Position numbers and translations under genes: made by a program. From Acidobacteriota bacterium (GTDB lineage Bacteria > Acidobacteriota > Vicinamibacteria > Vicinamibacterales > UBA2999): a stretch of DNA of 34,162 bases. The notes below the pieces were generated by a model. The model had not been told where the DNA came from, did no database searches, and saw only the letters and a program-made list of their open reading frames with translations. Positions 10,657 to 17,123 of this stretch are shown here, piece by piece (within the stretch, counting starts at the first letter, position 1; every line of letters starts with the position of its first letter). The DNA is taken from the NCBI GenBank assembly GCA_022842985.1, contig JALHON010000016.1:1-34162 (forward strand), given 5' to 3'.

Positions 10657-11283
10657 TCAGCGGAACGACACGCCGGCCCCGATCGCCATGCGCGTCGTGG
10701 CGGCCCCGCTCGGCCGCACGGTCGTGGCCGGCCGCGGGGTCAGGGCCCAGAACCGCAGGTCGAGGCTGACGGCCAGGTGCTCGCGCACGAACCAGCGCGC
10801 CCCGCCGCCGTAGTGGAACGCCAGCCCCCACGTGGCGGACTGGTCGTCCACGCCCTCTTCCGTCGCGCGCACTTTCGCCGTGCCGGCCCCAAACGACAGG
10901 TAGCTCCAGCCGTCGCGATGGCCGAAGTTCAGCGCGACGTGCGGGGCCGCGGCGACCATCCGCGTGGACATGGTCGGGGCATTGACGCCGGTGGCGCGGC
11001 CTTCGGCCACGAAGCCCGTGGCGCCGAACGACAGACGCCGGAACCGCCCCGGGCCGGCGAACACGAATACACCGCCTTCTGCGCCCACACCGCGGCCGGG
11101 CACGAGCGTGCCAGTAGCGGCCACGGGGGGCGTCCAGCCGGGCCCCGTGGGCAGCGTGGTGCTCAGAACGCGCAGGTCGCCCACGGCCCCGCCGAGCGCC
11201 TCCCGGGGCTGTGCGGCCGCGGCGGCTCCGGTGAGCCCCACGGCGAGCACCGCCCACGTCACGAGGGGGCCGAGGCGACGCAC
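10657..11283 (-). CDS. Probable outer-membrane beta-barrel protein
   Basis: The 208-residue protein has a signal peptide (about residues 1-23, ending AAAAAQ) followed by alternating hydrophobic and polar strands with many Gly, Tyr, Trp and Phe residues, such as APHVALNFGHRDGWSYLSFGAG and WGLAFHYGGGARWF. It ends in an aromatic residue followed by Arg (GVSFR), close to the usual barrel C-terminus. This is the look of an eight-stranded OmpA/OmpW-like barrel, but no specific family is recognised. It starts three bases after the stop of the small basic protein gene, so the two form an operon. Confidence 0.7.
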   Translation of the reverse strand: MRRLGPLVTWAVLAVGLTGAAAAAQPREALGGAVGDLRVLSTTLPTGPGWTPPVAATGTLVPGRGVGAEGGVFVFAGPGRFRRLSFGATGFVAEGRATGVNAPTMSTRMVAAAPHVALNFGHRDGWSYLSFGAGTAKVRATEEGVDDQSATWGLAFHYGGGARWFVREHLAVSLDLRFWALTPRPATTVRPSGAATTRMAIGAGVSFR

Positions 11284-11286
11284 CCG

Positions 11287-11601
11287 TCAGCCGTTCTTGG
11301 CCTTGCGGCGGCCGGCCCAGTACTTCTTCATGCGCTCGGAGACGGCCTTGCGCATCGCCGGCGACATCGTGGAGCGCTTGCGGGCCTTTCTGGCAGCGCC
11401 GGCCGCGGGCGCCGCGGAGGCGCTGGCCGAATTCGCGGTCTTCGCCGGCTTCCCGCCGCGCGCGACGGGCCGATCGCCGGAGAAGAGTTCCGGGAATGCG
11501 GTGCGAATCGCTGCTTCTTCCGCGCGGATGTCTTCGAGACGACGCATCGCGCCGAGTCGGGCGAAGCGCCGCATGTCGTCCTTGCTGAGTTCCTTGGCCA
11601 C
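11287..11601 (-). CDS. Small basic protein, possibly DNA-binding
   Basis: The 104-residue product has three parts: an N-terminal helical region (FARLGAMRRLEDIRAEEAAI), a low-complexity Ala/Ser-rich linker at about residues 50-70, and a strongly basic C-terminus with RKRSTMSPAMRKAVSERMKK followed by YWAGRRK. The basic tail resembles short nucleoid-associated or AT-hook-like tails found in small Acidobacteriota proteins; this is recollection, not a search result. A GTG at 11601 preceded by AAGGAA is chosen as start. A much longer reading frame runs upstream through deoC in another frame and is not believed. The function is unknown. Confidence 0.7.
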   Translation of the reverse strand: MAKELSKDDMRRFARLGAMRRLEDIRAEEAAIRTAFPELFSGDRPVARGGKPAKTANSASASAAPAAGAARKARKRSTMSPAMRKAVSERMKKYWAGRRKAKNG

Positions 11602-11629
11602 TGAGCGTTCCTTTGCGTGAGTGAGGGGG

Positions 11630-11649
11630 CTCGCACGCCGTCGTGCGAG
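11630..11649 (-). other. Hairpin in the leader of the small basic protein gene
   Basis: CTCGCAC, a six-base loop and GTGCGAG form a perfect 7-bp stem. It lies about 28 bases before the GTG start at 11601 and downstream of a candidate promoter, so it would sit in the 5' untranslated region. It could be regulatory or a terminator of read-through from deoC. Confidence 0.4.
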
Positions 11650-11661
11650 GGGCATCACGTC

Positions 11662-11691
11662 ATCATAGCGGCCCGCCGTTGCACGGCGCAA
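11662..11691 (-). promoter_or_regulatory. Candidate promoter for the small basic protein operon
   Basis: On the minus strand TTGCGC (11691-11686) and TATGAT (11667-11662) are separated by 18 bases, matching a sigma-70 layout. Transcription would begin near 11655, some 55 bases before the GTG at 11601. Confidence 0.4.
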
Positions 11692-11693
11692 CG
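11677..11693 (-). terminator. Hairpin just after the deoC stop
   Basis: CGTTGC and GCAACG form a 6-bp stem around a five-base loop, beginning four bases after the deoC stop codon on the minus strand. No T-run follows. It overlaps the candidate -35 box of the next gene, so it may not be a terminator at all. Confidence 0.3.
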
Positions 11694-11696
11694 CAC

Positions 11697-12614
11697 TCAG
11701 TAGCTGCCGGGCCGCGCGGCCGGGGCCGCCGAGCCTGCAGTGGCGGGCGTGCCGCCCTGCGACTCGCGCACGATGCGGACGCCGGCGCTCGCGCCCACGC
11801 GCGTGGCCCCGGCGGCGACCATCGCCTGCATCTGTTCGAGGTCGCGCACGCCGCCAGCCGCCTTGACGCCCATGTCGGCGCCCACCACACGGCGCATCAG
11901 CGCGACGTCGGCTACCGTTGCGCCCCCCGGGCCGAAGCCGGTGGACGTCTTCACGAAGTCGGCGCCGGCCGCCTTGGCCAGCGTGCAGGCTGTGATCTTC
12001 TCGTCGTCGGTCAGCAGCGCCGCCTCGATGATGACCTTGCTCGTCGCGCCGCAGGCGCGGCACGCCGCCGCCACACCTTCGATGTCCTGCTCCACGAGGC
12101 GCAGGTCTCCGGACTTCAGCGCGCCCACGTTGATGACCATGTCGATCTCCGTCGCGCCGTCCACGATGGCGCGGCGAGTCTCGTAGGCCTTCACATCGGG
12201 CGTCGTGGCGCCGAGCGGGAAGCCCACGACCGAACACACGCCGACGCCGCTGCCGCGCAGCTGGCGGGCCGCCAGGGCCACCCATACGGGGTTCACGCAC
12301 ACGGTGGCGAACTTGTGTTCGGCGGCTTCACGGCAGAGCGCCTCGACCTCGGTGGCCGTCGCATCCGCCTTGAGGAGCGTGTGGTCGATGAGGCCGGCGA
12401 TGCGTCCGCCGCCGCCCTTCGCGCCGTGCATGCCGAGCCGGGCCGCGCCGGCATCGACGACGCCCTGCACGCGCGTCGGACAGCAGTCCATCTGCCAGCC
12501 GTGGCAGGCGCAGCGCGCCGTGGGCTGGCTGCGGTAGGCCGCCAGTTCCTCGGCGATGATGGCGACGAGGCGTCCCAGATCGACGCCGACGGTCTGGTCG
12601 GGGGAGGTGCTCAC
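11697..12614 (-). CDS. deoC: Deoxyribose-phosphate aldolase with N-terminal cysteine-rich extension
   Basis: DeoC splits 2-deoxyribose 5-phosphate into glyceraldehyde 3-phosphate and acetaldehyde. The class I aldolase core runs from about residue 72 to 285 and has the Schiff-base Lys222 (FVKTSTG), Lys251 ([10 protein letters not shown]) and Asp158 ([14 protein letters not shown]). The protein is 305 residues, longer than most bacterial forms: about 70 extra N-terminal residues contain a C-x-C-H-x5-C-C cluster (Cys35, Cys37, His38, Cys44, Cys45), and there is a Pro/Ala-rich tail. The GTG at 12614 overlaps the rpiB stop (GTGA) and is chosen over a longer frame that reads back through rpiB. The rpiB-deoC pairing is known from sugar-phosphate microcompartment loci, but no shell gene is present here. 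Confidence 0.92.
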   Translation of the reverse strand: MSTSPDQTVGVDLGRLVAIIAEELAAYRSQPTARCACHGWQMDCCPTRVQGVVDAGAARLGMHGAKGGGGRIAGLIDHTLLKADATATEVEALCREAAEHKFATVCVNPVWVALAARQLRGSGVGVCSVVGFPLGATTPDVKAYETRRAIVDGATEIDMVINVGALKSGDLRLVEQDIEGVAAACRACGATSKVIIEAALLTDDEKITACTLAKAAGADFVKTSTGFGPGGATVADVALMRRVVGADMGVKAAGGVRDLEQMQAMVAAGATRVGASAGVRIVRESQGGTPATAGSAAPAARPGSY

Positions 12615-13240
12615 CGGGTGCGCTCCAGGCCCTGGATCTTCCCGAGACGGCGGATGTAGCGCGCCTCGGTCATGGGCGTCGAGATCCACGTGTCCACGAT
12701 CGCCAGCGCGGCTTCCACACTCACGAGCGTGGCGCCGAGGGCGAGCACGTTGGCGCCGTTGTGTTCGCGGGCATACCGCGCCAGGGTGCGGTCGGTGCAC
12801 ATCGCGCAGCGGATGCCGTCGATCTTGTTGGCGGCGATCGCCGAGCCGAGACCGGCGCCGTCGATGACGATGCCGGCATCCGCTTCGCCGCGGGCCACGA
12901 GGCGCGCGACCTGGCCGGCGATGTCTGGGTAATCCACCGGGTCGGGCGTGTCGAGGCCCACCTCCTGCACGGCGAGCCCCTGTCTGCGCAGGTGGTCGCG
13001 CACGGCCTTCCGCAGCGCGAGCCCAGTGTGGTCGCTGCCGACGGCGAAGCGCCTGGGCGCGGCCACCGGCGCCAGGCCCTCGGTATCGCCCACCGCGCCG
13101 TCGCGCACGAGCGTCACGCGCCGCTCACGCAGCGTGTCGAGGGCCAGCGGCGTCACGTGCCCACCTTTGGCGAGCACGACCGTGGCGCCACGCTCCAGCG
13201 TGCGCGCGATGGTCTCGGTGAGCATGTCGTAGCGTGTCAT
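12611..13240 (-). CDS. rpiB: RpiB/LacAB-family sugar-phosphate isomerase with extra N-terminal module
   Basis: Residues 64-195 are an RpiB-type core: [33 protein letters not shown] and [14 protein letters not shown] are all conserved. RpiB normally interconverts ribose 5-phosphate and ribulose 5-phosphate. Two features are odd. First, the usual catalytic cysteine in the C-G-T-G loop is Asp127 here (IDGAGLG), and the Glu used instead by mycobacterial RpiB is also absent (Ser133 at about that place). Second, residues 1-60 form an added module with [17 protein letters not shown], a motif resembling the TPLA-D segment seen in some microcompartment-associated proteins. Length is 209 against about 150 usually. 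It overlaps deoC and is divergent from hpt. The true substrate may differ from ribose 5-phosphate. Confidence 0.85.
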   Translation of the reverse strand: MTRYDMLTETIARTLERGATVVLAKGGHVTPLALDTLRERRVTLVRDGAVGDTEGLAPVAAPRRFAVGSDHTGLALRKAVRDHLRRQGLAVQEVGLDTPDPVDYPDIAGQVARLVARGEADAGIVIDGAGLGSAIAANKIDGIRCAMCTDRTLARYAREHNGANVLALGATLVSVEAALAIVDTWISTPMTEARYIRRLGKIQGLERTR

Positions 13241-13290
13241 CGCACTTCCCTGCGGCCAGTCCGCGCCTCGTATGGTACCCTCGGCCGCGC

Positions 13291-13809
13291 ATGTCCGCCA
13301 CGGTCACCCCGCTGATTTCCGCCACCGACATCCAGGCCCGCATCCAGACGCTGGCGGCCGCCATCCGCCGCGACAATCCCGACGCCGATCTGCACTTCAT
13401 CGGCGTGCTCAAGGGCTCGGTCTTCTTCATGGCCGACCTGCTGCGCGCCATGTCGGGCACCGTCACCATGGACTTCATCGCCGTGTCGAGCTACTCGGGG
13501 ACGAAGACCACCGGCGAAGTGCGGATGCTCAAGGACGTGGACCGCGGCCTGCAGGACCGTCATGTGATCGTGGTCGAAGACATCGTGGACACCGGCCTGA
13601 CCCTGCACTATCTGCAGGACCTGCTCCGGGCGCGGGGCCCGAAGTCGCTGCGCTGCGCCTGCCTGCTCTCGAAGCCCTCGCGCCGCAAAATCGACGTGCC
13701 GGTCGACTACATCGGCTTCGAGATCGAGGACAAGTTCGTGGTGGGCTACGGCCTCGACTACGACGAGCACTACCGCCACCTGCCCTTCATCGGCACGCTC
13801 ACGGTGTAA
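13291..13809 (+). CDS. hpt: Hypoxanthine phosphoribosyltransferase
   Basis: The 172-residue enzyme salvages hypoxanthine (and often guanine) to IMP/GMP with PRPP in the cytosol. The PRPP-binding motif VVEDIVDTGLTL lies at residues 94-105; LKGSVFFMADL (40-50) is the pyrophosphate loop, and KIDVPVDYIGFEIEDKFVVGYGLDY is the purine-binding region typical of the family. An in-frame ATG at 13234 lies over the rpiB start; the ATG at 13291 matches the family start and follows a TATGGT box by 14 bases. It is divergent from rpiB with 50 bases between starts, and its 3' end overlaps the amidohydrolase gene by 11 bases. Confidence 0.93.
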   Translation: MSATVTPLISATDIQARIQTLAAAIRRDNPDADLHFIGVLKGSVFFMADLLRAMSGTVTMDFIAVSSYSGTKTTGEVRMLKDVDRGLQDRHVIVVEDIVDTGLTLHYLQDLLRARGPKSLRCACLLSKPSRRKIDVPVDYIGFEIEDKFVVGYGLDYDEHYRHLPFIGTLTV

Positions 13810-15199
13810 CGGCAGCGCGGACGGCGGCCGACGCCTTGCGGGCCTCGGCCAGCACGGCCGCCTGATCCAGCGTGCGCACGACGCGGCCGCGCATCAGGAT
13901 CTTCCCGTTCACGATCGTCGTGTCCACGTCGTCGCCGCGCGTCGTGTAGACCAGGTGCGACACCGGATCGTAGAGCGGCGTCTGGCGGGCGCGGTTCATG
14001 CGGACGACGATGAGGTCGGCGCGTTTTCCCGCTTCGAGCGAGCCGATCTCCCTGGCCATGCCGAGCGCCTTCGCGCCGCCGATCGTGGCCATCTCGAGCG
14101 CGGTCGCGGCCGGCACCGCTCGCGGATCGCGCGACGCGTGTTTGGCAAGGAACGACGCCTGACGCATCGCCTCGAACATGTCGAGGTCGTTGTTGCTGGC
14201 GGCGCCGTCCGTGCCGAGGCCCAGCGCCGCGCCGGCGGAGAGGTAGCCAGTGACGGGCGCCGTGCCGCTCGCGAGCTTCATGTTGCTCTCGGGGTTGTGC
14301 GACACGCCGACGCCGCGCCTGACGAGCGTGGCGATGTCCTCGGGCGACACCCACACGCCGTGCGCGGCCAGCGTGCGCGCGCCGGTCCAGAAGCCGAACG
14401 ACTCGAGGTAGCCGGTGGGGCTCAGCCCGCCCTTCTCGCGCGCCGCCTTCACTTCGTCCTCGGTCTCGGCCAGATGGATGAGCAGCGGCACGCCGTGTTT
14501 CATCGCCAGGTCGCGCGTGGCAACGAGCGTGGCCTGGTCGTTCGTGTAGAGCGCGTGCGGCGCCACGGCCGGCACGATGAGGTCGTCGTTCTTGTACTTG
14601 AGGATGAACGCCTCGCTTCTCGCGAGCGCCTCGGCCGGGGTCTTCGCGTCGGCCACCGGGAACTGGATCACCGTCTGCCCGAGCACGCCGCGCAGGCCGG
14701 CCGCTTTCGTGACGGCGGCGATCTCTTCCTCGAAGTAGTACATGTCGGCGTAGGTGGTCGTGCCCGACTGGATCATCTCGAGCGCGGCCAGCCGCGTGCC
14801 GGTGCGCACGAAGGCCGGCGACACGGTCTTCGCCTCGGCCGGGAAGATGTACTTCTGCAGCCACTCCATGAGCGCGAGGTCGTCGGCGAGGCCGCGGTAG
14901 AGCACCATCGGCGCATGGGTGTGGGTGTTGATGAGGCCGGGCATCACCACCTGGCCGGTGGCGTCAATGGTGGCGCGTCCCGTGAACCGGCGGGCGATGT
15001 CGGCCGCCGTGCCCACGCCCGCGATCCGCGTGCCGTCGATGGCCACCGCGCCGCGCGGAATCACCGTGCGCGCGCCGTCCACCGTGACCACGGTGCCGCC
15101 GGTGACGATGAGGGAGACCGCCTTCGGCGCCTGCGCGCCGGCAAGAACGCCGGTGGCGACGACGAGCGTGGCGAGTGACAGGATCCAGCTGGGACGCAT
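13799..15199 (-). CDS. Exported MtaD/SAH-deaminase-like amidohydrolase
   Basis: The 466-residue protein belongs to the TrzN/AtzA/MtaD amidohydrolase group, whose members deaminate or dechlorinate purine- or triazine-like substrates such as 5-methylthioadenosine and S-adenosylhomocysteine. Metal ligands are H93 and H95 (NTHTHAP), H242 (HLAETEDE) and D331 (GTDGAASNND), with E245 as acid/base and H301 in SHNPESNMKL. Unlike cytosolic MtaD it begins with a signal peptide (MRPSWILSLATLVVATGVLA, cleavage near GAQA), so it probably acts in the periplasm. The reading frame continues upstream through upp antisense, but the ATG at 15199 sits 6 bases after a TACAAT box. The neighbours are nucleobase salvage enzymes. 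The substrate is not proven. Confidence 0.87.
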   Translation of the reverse strand: MRPSWILSLATLVVATGVLAGAQAPKAVSLIVTGGTVVTVDGARTVIPRGAVAIDGTRIAGVGTAADIARRFTGRATIDATGQVVMPGLINTHTHAPMVLYRGLADDLALMEWLQKYIFPAEAKTVSPAFVRTGTRLAALEMIQSGTTTYADMYYFEEEIAAVTKAAGLRGVLGQTVIQFPVADAKTPAEALARSEAFILKYKNDDLIVPAVAPHALYTNDQATLVATRDLAMKHGVPLLIHLAETEDEVKAAREKGGLSPTGYLESFGFWTGARTLAAHGVWVSPEDIATLVRRGVGVSHNPESNMKLASGTAPVTGYLSAGAALGLGTDGAASNNDLDMFEAMRQASFLAKHASRDPRAVPAATALEMATIGGAKALGMAREIGSLEAGKRADLIVVRMNRARQTPLYDPVSHLVYTTRGDDVDTTIVNGKILMRGRVVRTLDQAAVLAEARKASAAVRAAVTP

Positions 15200-15205
15200 C
15201 GTGGA

Positions 15206-15211
15206 ATTGTA
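15206..15211 (-). promoter_or_regulatory. Candidate -10 box of the amidohydrolase gene
   Basis: TACAAT on the minus strand ends exactly six bases before the ATG at 15199, so transcription would start at or next to the A of the start codon (leaderless). No clear -35 was identified. Confidence 0.45.
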
Positions 15212-15249
15212 GGCGATTCGTGCCGCCCGTCCGGCCGGCAGCCGCGTGA

Positions 15250-15255
15250 TATAAC
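15250..15255 (+). promoter_or_regulatory. Candidate -10 box of upp
   Basis: TATAAC ends ten bases before the upp GTG at 15266, implying a leader of only a few bases and no ribosome-binding site. Confidence 0.45.
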
Positions 15256-15265
15256 TGGCGCACCC

Positions 15266-15886
15266 GTGGTTCATCTCATCACGCATCCCTTCGTGCACGA
15301 CGCTCTGGCCACGCTGCGCGACGCGTCGACCCCGCCCGACATCTTCCGCCGCGTGGCCCGCCGGATGTCGCTGCTCATCGCCGCCGAGGTGCTGAAGGAG
15401 GTGCCCACGATCGAGGGCACCGTGCAGACGCCGCTCGGCGCGGCCTTCGCCCGCCGCGTGGGCGCCCGCGTCACGCTCGTGCCGGTGCTCCGCGCCGGCC
15501 TCGGGATGATCGACGGCGTGCTGGACCTGCTGCCCACGGCGCGTGTCGGCCACATCGGCCTGCAGCGGGATGAGACGACGGCGCTCGCCTCCCGCTACTA
15601 CGTGAAGCTGCCGCCGGACCTGGAAGACGACGTGGTGCTCGTGACCGACCCGATGCTCGCGACGGGCGGCAGCGCCGTGGCGGCCATCGACCTGCTGCGC
15701 GCCGCCGGCGCCCGTGACATCCGCTTCGTCTGCGTGGTGGCTGCGCCCGAGGGCATCGCGGCTATCGAGCGCCGCTACCCCGACGTGCCCATCTACACGC
15801 CGGTCGTGGACCGCGAGCTGAACGCCCACAAGTTCATCGTGCCGGGCCTCGGTGACTTCGGCGATCGCTTGTTCGGCACGGTCTGA
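15266..15886 (+). CDS. upp: Uracil phosphoribosyltransferase
   Basis: Upp converts uracil and PRPP to UMP. The 206-residue length is typical. Family marks are the N-terminal HPFVHDALATLRD, VLRAGLGM (74-81), the PRPP loop VTDPMLATGGSA (126-137) and the C-terminal uracil-binding GLGDFGDR (194-201). It starts at a GTG shortly after a TATAAC box. It is divergent from the amidohydrolase gene and followed by a tRNA gene on the same strand. Together with hpt, rpiB and deoC it suggests a local nucleobase and pentose-phosphate salvage cluster. Confidence 0.96.
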   Translation: MVHLITHPFVHDALATLRDASTPPDIFRRVARRMSLLIAAEVLKEVPTIEGTVQTPLGAAFARRVGARVTLVPVLRAGLGMIDGVLDLLPTARVGHIGLQRDETTALASRYYVKLPPDLEDDVVLVTDPMLATGGSAVAAIDLLRAAGARDIRFVCVVAAPEGIAAIERRYPDVPIYTPVVDRELNAHKFIVPGLGDFGDRLFGTV

Positions 15887-15895
15887 CCGTCACGG

Positions 15896-15925
15896 TTGCC
15901 CAAACGCCGGGCTTCCGGGTAAACT
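15896..15925 (+). promoter_or_regulatory. Candidate tRNA-Val promoter
   Basis: TTGCCC (15896-15901) and TAAACT (15920-15925) are 18 bases apart and sit just upstream of the tRNA, placing a transcription start near 15932. Confidence 0.5.
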
Positions 15926-15942
15926 ACTCGTCTCGCATCGAC

Positions 15943-16017
15943 GCGCGCTTGGCTCAGCGGTAGAGCACCGCCTTCACACGGCGGGGGTCCTAGGTTCGAA
16001 TCCTAGAGCGCGCACCA
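15943..16017 (+). tRNA. tRNA-Val (anticodon CAC)
   Basis: The 75-nt cloverleaf has acceptor stem GCGCGCT/AGCGCGC, D arm GCTC/GAGC, anticodon stem CCGCC/GGCGG with loop TTCACAC (anticodon CAC), T arm CCTAG/CTAGG with GGTTCGAATCC, and an encoded CCA. It is the boundary between the salvage cluster and the accessory island. Confidence 0.97.
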
Positions 16018-16040
16018 CCCCTTCCCCACAACCTCAACCC

Positions 16041-16151
16041 GTGCTGGCCGCGCTCGCCGCCGTCTGGGATGCACTGCTCCTCGTGAGCGACATCCTCATG
16101 CTCCGGGACGCCGCGCGCTGGTTCTGGCGGATGCTCGATCCCCGCCGATAG
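16041..16151 (+). CDS. Possible 36-residue hydrophobic peptide
   Basis: A GTG-started frame directly after tRNA-Val encodes an amphipathic, hydrophobic peptide ending ARWFWRMLDPRR. There is no clear ribosome-binding site. The last eleven codons, including the stop, are repeated at 17324-17356 in the same orientation, where the frame upstream differs. It may therefore be part of a repeated DNA element instead of a gene. Confidence 0.2.
   Translation: MLAALAAVWDALLLVSDILMLRDAARWFWRMLDPRR
16120..16151 (+). repeat. 32-bp direct repeat, copy 1
   Basis: GGTTCTGGCGGA followed by a TCGATC core and ending in TAG matches 17325-17356 at 25 of 32 positions without gaps. Both copies could encode a WFWR-x2-D-x-RR tail and both stop 10 or 11 bases before a foldback element. 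Confidence 0.65.
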
Positions 16152-16162
16152 CGCTACCAGAC

Positions 16163-16358
16163 GGCCGGAGTAGCACTATCCGCTCGTCGGCTCCGCTTCG
16201 CGCGTCGGTCACTCGCACCTTCCGGCGACTTGCGCCTGTACAAGCCCTCAGGGGGCCCCCAGCCCCTGTAGTGCTGACGTCCGCACTCTCGGTGCGAGTG
16301 TCGGATTCGTTCACGCCACGCTCAGAGTCGCCGCCAATCGGACAGTGCGACTCCGGCC
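16163..16358 (+). repeat. 196-bp foldback (MITE-like) element, copy L
   Basis: The element has terminal inverted repeats: GGCCGGAGT at 16163-16171 is the exact reverse complement of 16350-16358, followed inward by AGCACTATCCG against the reverse complement CGCACTGTCCG. Further in, ACTCGCACC and GGTGCGAGT form another inverted pair, and GGGGGCCCCC lies at the centre. The core 178 bases (16172-16349) match the reverse complement of copy R (17376-17553) at 158 positions without gaps. No transposase and no clear target-site duplication are seen. Confidence 0.85.
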
Positions 16359-16572
16359 CTCGCCGCGAGTGGCGGGCGGGCTGCTGTGGTCGTGGGTGGT
16401 ATTCCGGCCCGACGAGGCCGAGGGCCTCCAGGTCGAAGCTGAGAGGCCCAGGACGGCATTCCTCGACCGCGGCTGGGAGCCGGCCGCGTGGGCGCGGATC
16501 ATCGCCCATCCCGTTGCCGCCTGGCGCAGCCCGCGCGTTCGACGTTGGGTATCTCACAAGCCAACGCCCTAG
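16345..16572 (+). CDS. Possible 75-residue Trp-rich protein or gene remnant
   Basis: A GTG-started frame begins inside the right terminal repeat of foldback copy L and ends just inside the lipoprotein gene's 3' end. Third codon positions are mostly G or C, and the peptide (GLLWSWVVFRPDEAEG, FLDRGWEPAAWARI) looks protein-like with five or more Trp. No ribosome-binding site or family is recognised. It could be the tail of a gene cut by the element, or chance. Confidence 0.25.
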   Translation: MRLRPSPRVAGGLLWSWVVFRPDEAEGLQVEAERPRTAFLDRGWEPAAWARIIAHPVAAWRSPRVRRWVSHKPTP

Positions 16573-17123
16573 AAGTTAGCTGCAAAGCGACCATTCGTCA
16601 TGCCCCTCGGGGGGCCGGTCGCCCCAACGGGGCCGTGCGGAAGGAGGGTGAACGAGAACGTGCCTTCAATCGCTCCGGAGCCAGAAACCCCAGCCTGCGC
16701 CCTGTAGGCCGTCACCGTGACCGACCCACCGCCTTTCACCGTGGTCACCCCGAAGACATCTGTCTCCTTCTGTGCCACCCAAGCAAGCCCGCAGTCCCGG
16801 CCATCGCACCGGAGCGCGGCCCTGACGTCGCCCGCTGCGACGTCGTACGTTCCGAGCCCCCTATATCCCAGATTAATCTCCAGCGAAGACGCGCAGTCGC
16901 TCGCCGTGAGCGCAATGTTCGAGCCGAGATGCACCCACGTCGACACCGGAATCCACGGCGTGCCATCGAGCGTCGCCGTCATCGCTCCACGGGTCGCGAT
17001 GTCACAGTCCCTGATGACGAGCGGCGGGCCCCAGCTCGGGCTCGTCGGTGAACCACCCCCGCATCCTGACGCGAGCACCAGCACGACGAAGAGCGAAGGC
17101 CACGCGCGGGTCACACGCCACAT
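16569..17123 (-). CDS. Hypothetical lipoprotein between foldback elements
   Basis: The 184-residue product has a lipoprotein signal peptide with LASGC (Cys21) followed by GGGSPTSPS. The mature part is beta-rich: a TATLDGTPW strand near residue 50, LEINLGYRGLGTYDVA near 83 and GSVTVTAYRAQAGVSGSGAIEGTFSF near 133. This layout resembles small DUF6252-like lipoproteins, a tentative comparison. Four cysteines (DCDI, DCASS, RCDGRDC) could form disulphides. It is the only confident gene in the 16018-17576 island and has AT-richer stretches than its neighbours (for example around 16861-16878), which fits recent acquisition. No downstream partner exists. Function is unknown; outer membrane or periplasmic location is inferred. 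Confidence 0.75.
   Translation of the reverse strand: MWRVTRAWPSLFVVLVLASGCGGGSPTSPSWGPPLVIRDCDIATRGAMTATLDGTPWIPVSTWVHLGSNIALTASDCASSLEINLGYRGLGTYDVAAGDVRAALRCDGRDCGLAWVAQKETDVFGVTTVKGGGSVTVTAYRAQAGVSGSGAIEGTFSFTLLPHGPVGATGPPRGMTNGRFAANF

Noticed and set aside
13810-15829. Amidohydrolase extension upstream of 15199
   Set aside because: The added part is antisense to upp and the ATG at 15199 begins a proper signal peptide right after a -10 box.
11697-15886. Complete bacterial microcompartment locus
   Set aside because: No BMC shell protein, PduL or aldehyde dehydrogenase is encoded anywhere in the window.
15852-16151. A continuous frame running from the end of upp through tRNA-Val
   Set aside because: It crosses a clear tRNA gene. 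Only the last 37 codons after the tRNA are even a weak candidate.
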